The notes beneath the pieces are model-generated. The model ran no database searches, was not told where the DNA came from, and saw nothing but the letters and a program-made list of their open reading frames with translations. A program made the translations under genes and the position numbers. From Rutpela maculata (lineage: Eukaryota; Arthropoda; Insecta; Coleoptera; Cerambycidae): DNA of 64,000 nucleotides. The DNA lies in assembly GCA_936432065.2 (NCBI GenBank), contig OW386293.2, positions 31,074,234 through 31,138,233 on the forward strand, in the 5' to 3' direction. Positions 57,911-64,000 of the stretch are shown piece by piece (the stretch's first letter is position 1; every line of letters begins with the position of its first letter).

Positions 57911-58523
57911 TACTTTCACATCAATCACATCCAGTGGAAGTATAGTAACGGCAAAAAAATTTAAAAAACTGTCATTGTTCAAATAGGCTTAGAATGTCAT
58001 GAGACGTCGAGATTTTAAATTTGAGCAAAAAAAATTTCTGTTTGCCCGTAACTTTTTTGTGCGCATGTTTACTCTGGAACCGTTAAAGATATTGACTTGA
58101 AATTTGATACACGTATGTATTTTAACGAGAACTGGAACTAGATTATATTTTCATTTTATTCCGTTGAAGGGTAAATTGGGATAAAGGGGGGGTAAATAAG
58201 TAAATCAAGCATGTAAGAGTCCATAAAATTGGTATTTAGTATATATAAGAAAAGATAAGGGCTCAAAAAATTACTCCCATTACCACCCCCACCTCACTAT
58301 TAAAGGGGGGTGGAAAAGCGTCAACATATTTTTTACTTCATTTGCCCCCTCTACCACCCCCTTCCACCACCCCTCACTACCGATGTGACATATCGTTTTA
58401 TAGGTTTTTGGAGTAGGCGATTTCAAATATTATGTTATTAACGTTTCATAAATAATTTTCACATAGTGGAGTGCAATTTTTTTCTTCTTTGTGAGAGGCT
58501 TGGATAGAAAACGTGGATGTGGA
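57911..58523 (+). mobile_element. Helentron/DINE-1-like element, tail missing
   Basis: CATCCAGTGGAAGTATAGTA to ACGTGGATGTGGAA. It lacks the TCCTTGGGCAGCGG terminus; the 30-bp minisatellite begins ~185 bp further on. Confidence 0.88.
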
Positions 58524-58708
58524 ATTTTAAGGTTTATAAACATGTTGCTAAATTGATACCAATGGTTCAAGGATAGATGAGGATATAGCAACGCGTCCTT
58601 GCGTGTTTATCTAGCTTCTACGATTTTCAATTAAAATACCATGCAACCTGTTCGGTGTTTCTATTATTTTCTTTATTCTTTAATAAGTGGGTTATCTCGA
58701 GTAGTATA

Positions 58709-59165
58709 TAGATGCGCAGTGGATTTCCTCGAGTACTATGGATGCGCGGTGGCTTTCCTCGAGTACTATAGATGCGCAGTACGTTACTCCAAGTAATATG
58801 GATGCGCAGTAGATTTCCTCGAATAAAATGGATGCGCAATGGATTACCTTGAGTAGTATGGATGCGCAGTGGGTTTTCACGTGTAAAATAGATGCGCAGT
58901 AGGTTACCTCAAGTAGTATGGATGCGCATTGGGTTTCCTCGAGTAACATGGATGCGCAGTGGGTTACCTCGAGTAGTTTGGATGCGAAGTTGGTTATCTC
59001 GGGTGGTATGGATGCGTAGTAGGTTTCCTCGAGTATAATGGATGCGCATATGCTTTCCTTGAGTAGGTACTGTTGATGCGCAGTAGGTTACCTATACGGA
59101 TACGCAGTGGGCTTCCTCGAGTAAAACGGATGCGCAGTGAGTTACCTCGAGCAGTTTAGATGCGT
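58709..59165. repeat. 30-bp minisatellite, about 15 units (second array)
   Basis: Same GGATGCGCAGTGGGTTACCT-type unit as at 1598-2017. Lies between two Helentron-like copies. Confidence 0.95.
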
Positions 59166-59262
59166 TTCCTCAAAGAAAGTGCTTGAAGTAGATTACTTCC
59201 ACCTTGTACTCTACGGCACATTATAATTGTTTATATTTTTGTCATGCCATTTTCTACGTATT

Positions 59263-59930
59263 GCTCCCACTTCCAGTATAAGTGTAGTAATTTTGAAAAC
59301 ATTTATTTAAATAGGCTTAGAATGTTATGACATGTCGAGATTTTAAGTTGAAGCAAAAAATAATTTCTATCGCGTCGGTCTCTGACGTTTTGGGTGCACG
59401 ATTACTCTGGAACCGTTTAAGATATTGACTTGAAAATTGGTACACATATGTATTTTAACGAGATCTGGAATTAGGTTATATTTTGTTCTTATTCTGTTAA
59501 AGGGTTGAGTGGTAAATTGGGATAAATGGGGGTAAATAGGTAAATTAAGCAAGTAAGAGTCCATAAAATTTGGTATTTAGTTTATTATTATATAAAAGAA
59601 GTTAAATTCTTAGAAAAATTTTTGGCATTAACTACCCCCATTATCACCCCCCACGCGATTATTAAAGGGGGTGAAAAAAAAATTGTGATTTAGTGTGTAC
59701 AGGAACCAAAGGCCTCAAAAAATTTTCCACTTCATCCACCCGCGTATCACCTCCTACCACCACCCCAACCCCCACTATCGATGTGGCATATCGTTTTTTG
59801 GTTTTCATTTAGAAAATTTTATAAACAATTATTTCCACATGGTGGAGTGCAAATATAGTGTTTTCGTTTTGAGAGGCTTGGATAGGAAATCTGGATGTGG
59901 AAGTAGTGATTCCTTGGGCTGCGGTTTTCA
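59263..59930 (+). mobile_element. Helentron/DINE-1-like element, near full length
   Basis: A diverged left hairpin (CCCACTTCCAGTATAAGTG) and intact right end with TCCTTGGGCTGCGG. Confidence 0.88.
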
Positions 59931-59941
59931 TTTTAAAATGT

Positions 59942-60309
59942 TAAAACCGCTGCCCAAGGAATCACTACTTCCACATCCTGATGTTCTATCCAAGTCGCTC
60001 AAAACGAAAAATATTTTGATACTATATTTGCACTCTACTATGTGGGAATAATTGTTTATAGAACTTTAATTATATAATATTTGAAATCGCCTACCCCAAA
60101 AACTCATAAAGCGATATACCACATCGGTAGTGGGGGTGGGGGTGGATGAAGTAAAAAAAAATGTTTGAAGCCTTTGGTTCTTGTACACACACTAACTCAC
60201 AATTTTATTCCCCCCCCCCATGGTTAAATTTTTTGAGACCTTGACTTCTCTTGTATTTACTAAATGCCATTTTTTGTCGTTGTTGTACTTCCACTGGATG
60301 TGGAAGTAA
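59942..60309 (-). mobile_element. Helentron/DINE-1-like element, internally deleted, head-to-head
   Basis: Starts CCGCTGCCCAAGGAATCACT 11 bp after the preceding copy ends, and closes with CCACTGGATGTGGAAGT. The microsatellite and GTGCGCACG part are missing. Confidence 0.88.
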
Positions 60310-60693
60310 AAGGCATATTGACATTTTATGATGAAACTGTTATTTTTAAGATATCACAAAATTATCCATTTTGCACCTTTCTTAACCGTCTTCACCCTAG
60401 TAAATTTTGAATATGTTTTAGATGACATTTTCCTTTACTACTGCCGCAAAAATATTACATGTTGCAATATTTTTCGGGTTTACACCATTCCCTTCTTTAA
60501 TTCTGCTGAACTGTAATAACCAATTTGTACAAAAATATTTTTTATCCTCTCCCAAATATACTGCTACTGCAGTGATGGGTTCATTTAAAGTTATTTATTT
60601 GTTTATAGGCTTTTCTCTGTAATTGCTTTTTTTAATAATTAAAACGAAAAAGCGATTTTATTGGGAAAAAGAGTAATAATTAGTAAACATAAT

Positions 60694-61390
60694 AAAAAAA
60701 CCGCTGCCCAAGGAATCACTACTTCCACATCCAGATTCTCTATCCAAGTCACTCACAACGAAAAAACTTTGTATGTGAAAATAATTGTTTATGGAACTTT
60801 AATAATATAATATTTGAAATCCTCTACCTCAAAAACCCATAAAACGATACCCCACATCGGTAGTGGGGTGGGGGGTGGGAATAGGGGGGTGATAGTGGGG
60901 GGTGGATGAAGTAAAAAAATATTTTGAGGTTTCTGGTTCCTGTACAAACACTAAATCACATTTTTTTTTCATCCCCTTTAATAAGGGGGTTAGGGTGGTA
61001 ATGGGGGTGGCTAATGCCAAACATTTTTTTGAGACCTTAGCTTCTCTTGTATATACTAAATACCAATTTTATGGACTCTTAACTGCTTGATTAACCTATT
61101 TACCCCAAATTTACCCCAATTTACCCCCAACCCTTCGACAGAACTAGATCAAAATATAATCTAGTTCCAGATCTCGTTAAAGTACATACGTGTACCAAAT
61201 TTCAAGTCAATATCTCAAACGGTTCCAGAGTAAACGTGCGCACAAAAAAAAGTTACAGACCGACAGACAGAATTTTTTTTTCGCTCAAACTTAAAATCTC
61301 GACGTTTCACGACATTCTAAGCCTATTTGAACAATAAAAATTTTTTAAAACTTTTTTGTCGTTACTATACTTCCACTGGATGTGGAAGTA
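60694..61390 (-). mobile_element. Helentron/DINE-1-like element, full length
   Basis: Complete from CCGCTGCCCAAGGAATCACT through the GACAGAC tract to the hairpin CCACTGGATGTGGAAGT. Confidence 0.92.
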
Positions 61391-63290
61391 ATTAACTTAA
61401 TTTGAATATCTGCGGAAAGACTGGTTAATTTTTTTTTTTATTACAAGAAGGTATTACTTTTTCGAGAGCATAGTTTTCGAGGCGATAAAGTATCGCACAA
61501 ATGGTACACAATGCACTTTTTATAAAGCATCGAATTTTGTACAAAAAAGTCCCTGAGAGCATATTTTTATCTATTATGGCTCACATGCCAAAGGCGCCCG
61601 CGCGCAAACCTCAAAGTAACTGTTTTTCGCGCTGTTCTCCAAGCAGCCCGTTAAAGCAGTTAAATATTATTTGTCCAATGAGAAGTTGTGGTCGATTTTT
61701 TTATTTATGAATTTCTGATCGCTCTGCACGATGGCGTCCTTCATTTTTCTTAAATATACGTTTTTTAATGCAAAAAACATTAAAAAAATCGTACATTTGA
61801 ACTTTTCCACCTTGTAGGAAGTAATTTTCTTTATTAAAAAAATGTATATATTATTGACATATCATTTTGTTTTTATTTATCACATATAAACAATTAATAT
61901 TACGGCCGAAAAGTGTAATTTTTCATTTTCATCGATTTCTATATAACTGGAACCGCATATTTTTATTAATTAGTGTTTTTTTCTGTACAATTGTACATAC
62001 ATTTCAATAACACAAAGAATATTTAACTATTTTTTTATTTTATTTCAACATTTTTTTAATACTTGTAACTCCATTATTAATATTATGCATCGAATAAAAA
62101 ATAGTTTTAAACAGAAGTTACTCATTATGTTTTGTGTAATTTAAATTTGACTATTAGCATCGCCGTTTTCTTAATTTTTTGTTTGTTAATTAAGTCGCCA
62201 GTGCCACTTGCAGAGTAGCGTAAAAAACAGTCATTTTTATGTTTACACGTGAGCACCTGTAGCTCGAAAACTATAGTAGATAAGAATATGCCTTCGCGGA
62301 CTTGTTTGTAGAAAATTCCATGTTGTACAAAAAAAAGTGCGGTGCATTTTCGTATTTATTACCGTTCTCGCTACGCAAGCGCTGAAAGATCAAAAACACC
62401 ATCCTCGACATTTGCATACTCTTTTTTCTAATTATTTTAAAAAATTGGGAGGTCTTAAACGTACTCATAAATACTATTCCATGAAGCTGAACCGAATAGC
62501 AAAATAAAATATTTTTAATTTATCACATTTTTATAAATTTCAGAAATTCAAAATTGAACAAAAATCTCAAAAAAACATTTTTTGAACCCCAAATGGGTCT
62601 CGAGGACAAGGAACAATTGCAATTTCGAACAAAACACGATTGTTACAGCGCACAACGTGGCGTGGCGACTTAAAAGATGAAATGCGACAATAATTGATAG
62701 TTAAAGGTTTCTCTTGTTTTTGAATTTTAAGTGAAACTAGTGAAAGAATTATTTATCTGAGATTTTTGTTTGTAAGTTTTTATTAATAAATTTGTCCTAA
62801 CAGTAGTAACTTGTAAATGTTTTTTATCAGGGCGGCAAGCAATAACTGTTTGCTACAGGTGCCAAATGCCCTGACGCCGGCACTGATTGCGCCGGTCTAC
62901 AACCTGCGTGGAGAATTATAACTTAATAAATATATTATGTACCCTCGTTCGCTGGAAATCAACGTCCAGTATTTCTATTCGCGGTTCGCGCAAAATAACA
63001 CCGCGCGGTGGCACCACAAGTCAACGAACAATATGTGGATAGGGACGTGTGGGGGAAGCGTGATGAGCGAGGAACGGTTTTGGCCGTATAGTTGCGTATC
63101 TTATAGACTCTTCAATCAACGCTATTATGGAATTTATTTTTATTGTAAACAGTAGCTCATCTTGCATTCTTTCTATGTGCCAATGAGCAAATAAGGATCT
63201 CCTACACGAAGAAAGTTATAACAGTTCTTGCAGACCGTTGAACCTGTCAAATTTTTTATAAAATGTCAAATATTTCCGAAACTGCTCGGT
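61391..63290. other. No recognisable gene; one inverted pair
   Basis: 61500-61590 (GTACAAAAAAGTCC...ATTTTTATCTATTATGG) is matched in reverse at 62265-62345, a probable old MITE. 62825-62890 has CAGGGCGGCAAGC and GGTGCCAAATGCCCTG. The open frame at 62937 has no domain signal. Confidence 0.45.
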
Positions 63291-63689
63291 TTAGGTATAG
63301 GGTGTGCTATATGTTTTGACTCAGAATTTTATGATAATTTCTAAAAGTTGAAAATATATAGGGTGTTCCATTTAAAATAAGCAAGTTTGTATCGACTTCC
63401 GGTATTTCCGGAAGTGCCGCCATTTTGAAATTATTATTTTCGGACTCGCAATGGTTGACTATGGTAGGGCAGCAAATCCGAAATGTCTATCTCATCTGCA
63501 AGTGGGAAATGTTCTAATTGCCGCCTTGAAAGAATCAACTTGTATATGTGACCAGCCAAAGTATAGTACATTATTTTATTAAACATATTTTGAAAATCAG
63601 TTATGAAGTATTAGTCGGGGAGCCCCCCCTAGCTGTGTAAAAAAGATGGACAAAAACTTTTTTCACAAAAAACAAAGGGCATAAAATTT

Positions 63690-63882
63690 TCTAGAATTTT
63701 GTTCCTATACAATATTTTGATAGGAGTTACCATTTTCCAGATAAATGAGTCCAAAATTAAGAAAACATGGACATTCATATATCGGAAAATCACTTAGAGG
63801 AAATAACTGTAACAATTATTGTAAGGCGTATAATATAACTTTATATTATTAACATAACAAAAAATAAAATAAATTGAAAAAA

Positions 63883-63913
<31 letters not shown>

Positions 63914-64000
63914 TAATTTGCAGACATTCGAAAACGGTAACAATGGTATCTGGAAAATGATAACTCCTATCCAAATATTGTATAGAATAGAACAGAACAG
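63690..64000. mobile_element. TIR element cut by the window end
   Basis: TTCCTATACAATATTTTGAT and GGAGTTACCATTTTCCAGAT at the left are repeated in reverse at 63945-63990. Centre contains an (AAT)n run. Confidence 0.75.
63880..63914. repeat. (AAT)n microsatellite
   Basis: About ten uninterrupted AAT units inside the terminal TIR element. Confidence 0.95.

Larger units (their letters stand above)
55913..63542. mobile_element. Inverted-repeat pair possibly bounding a 7.6-kb element
   Basis: The left arm (55913-56150) begins CAGGGTGATTCTTTTAAGGC and the right arm (63300-63542, reversed) CAAGTTGATTCTTTCAAGGC, each next to TA. They share ATTTCAAAATGGCGG-type and CATAAAATTCTGAGTCAAAA segments. Either one old mariner-type element with many insertions or two opposite insertions of a small MITE. 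Confidence 0.5.

Noticed and set aside
60829..61020. Frames inside Helentron-like copies (also 44657-44857, 59695-60051)
   Set aside because: The same CACCCC-rich segment yields similar frames in every copy, but they carry no protein signature and break in most copies.

Overview
This is an AT-rich eukaryotic window. The reverse-transcriptase, hAT, piggyBac-like, Tc1/mariner-like and GIY-YIG fragments, a GT-AG intron in one remnant and the peptide-type exons suggest an arthropod, most likely an insect. No order can be assigned from the sequence alone. I see no bacterial-type genes, rRNA, tRNA or CRISPR.

Nearly all of the window is transposon-derived and nested. The main layers are: (1) about 16 full or partial copies of one ~690-bp element whose ends (a terminal hairpin at one end, the same 14-mer set inward at the other, and an internal GTCT microsatellite) fit non-autonomous Helentron/DINE-1-like elements; (2) a broken LINE on the minus strand at 10.6-14.2 kb with ORF1, endonuclease and RT remnants; (3) a broken gypsy-type gag at 20.9-24.5 kb split by a 2.4-kb foldback element; (4) a second foldback element at 8.3-10.2 kb sharing a core motif with the first; (5) three hAT-type elements with perfect 8-bp target duplications at 3.6, 26.3 and 36.2 kb; (6) several Tc1/mariner-like palindromic MITEs; (7) a piggyBac-like transposase start with a recognisable first exon and intron at 39.7-40.5 kb; (8) a Penelope-type GIY-YIG scrap at 31.7 kb; (9) two scraps of a Cys/His-rich family I cannot name at 50.1 and 57.0 kb; (10) tandem arrays with 30-, 42-, 108-, 118- and 217-bp units.

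The only sequences that look like conserved, selected host coding DNA are two paralogous minus-strand exons of exactly 150 nt at 7288-7437 and 54795-54944. Each follows a TTTTTTTTCAG-type acceptor in phase 0, encodes a hydrophobic secretory stretch, a peptide ending in GTG(L/I)-GKR (an amidation and dibasic-cleavage signature) and an identical 13-residue C-terminus, and is followed by an AATAAA signal. Over the last 20 codons the copies differ by four synonymous changes and one L/I change, which argues for selection on the protein. They look like the last exons of two small neuropeptide-type precursors, or alternative last exons of one gene, set in a transposon-rich region. Their first exons could not be located.
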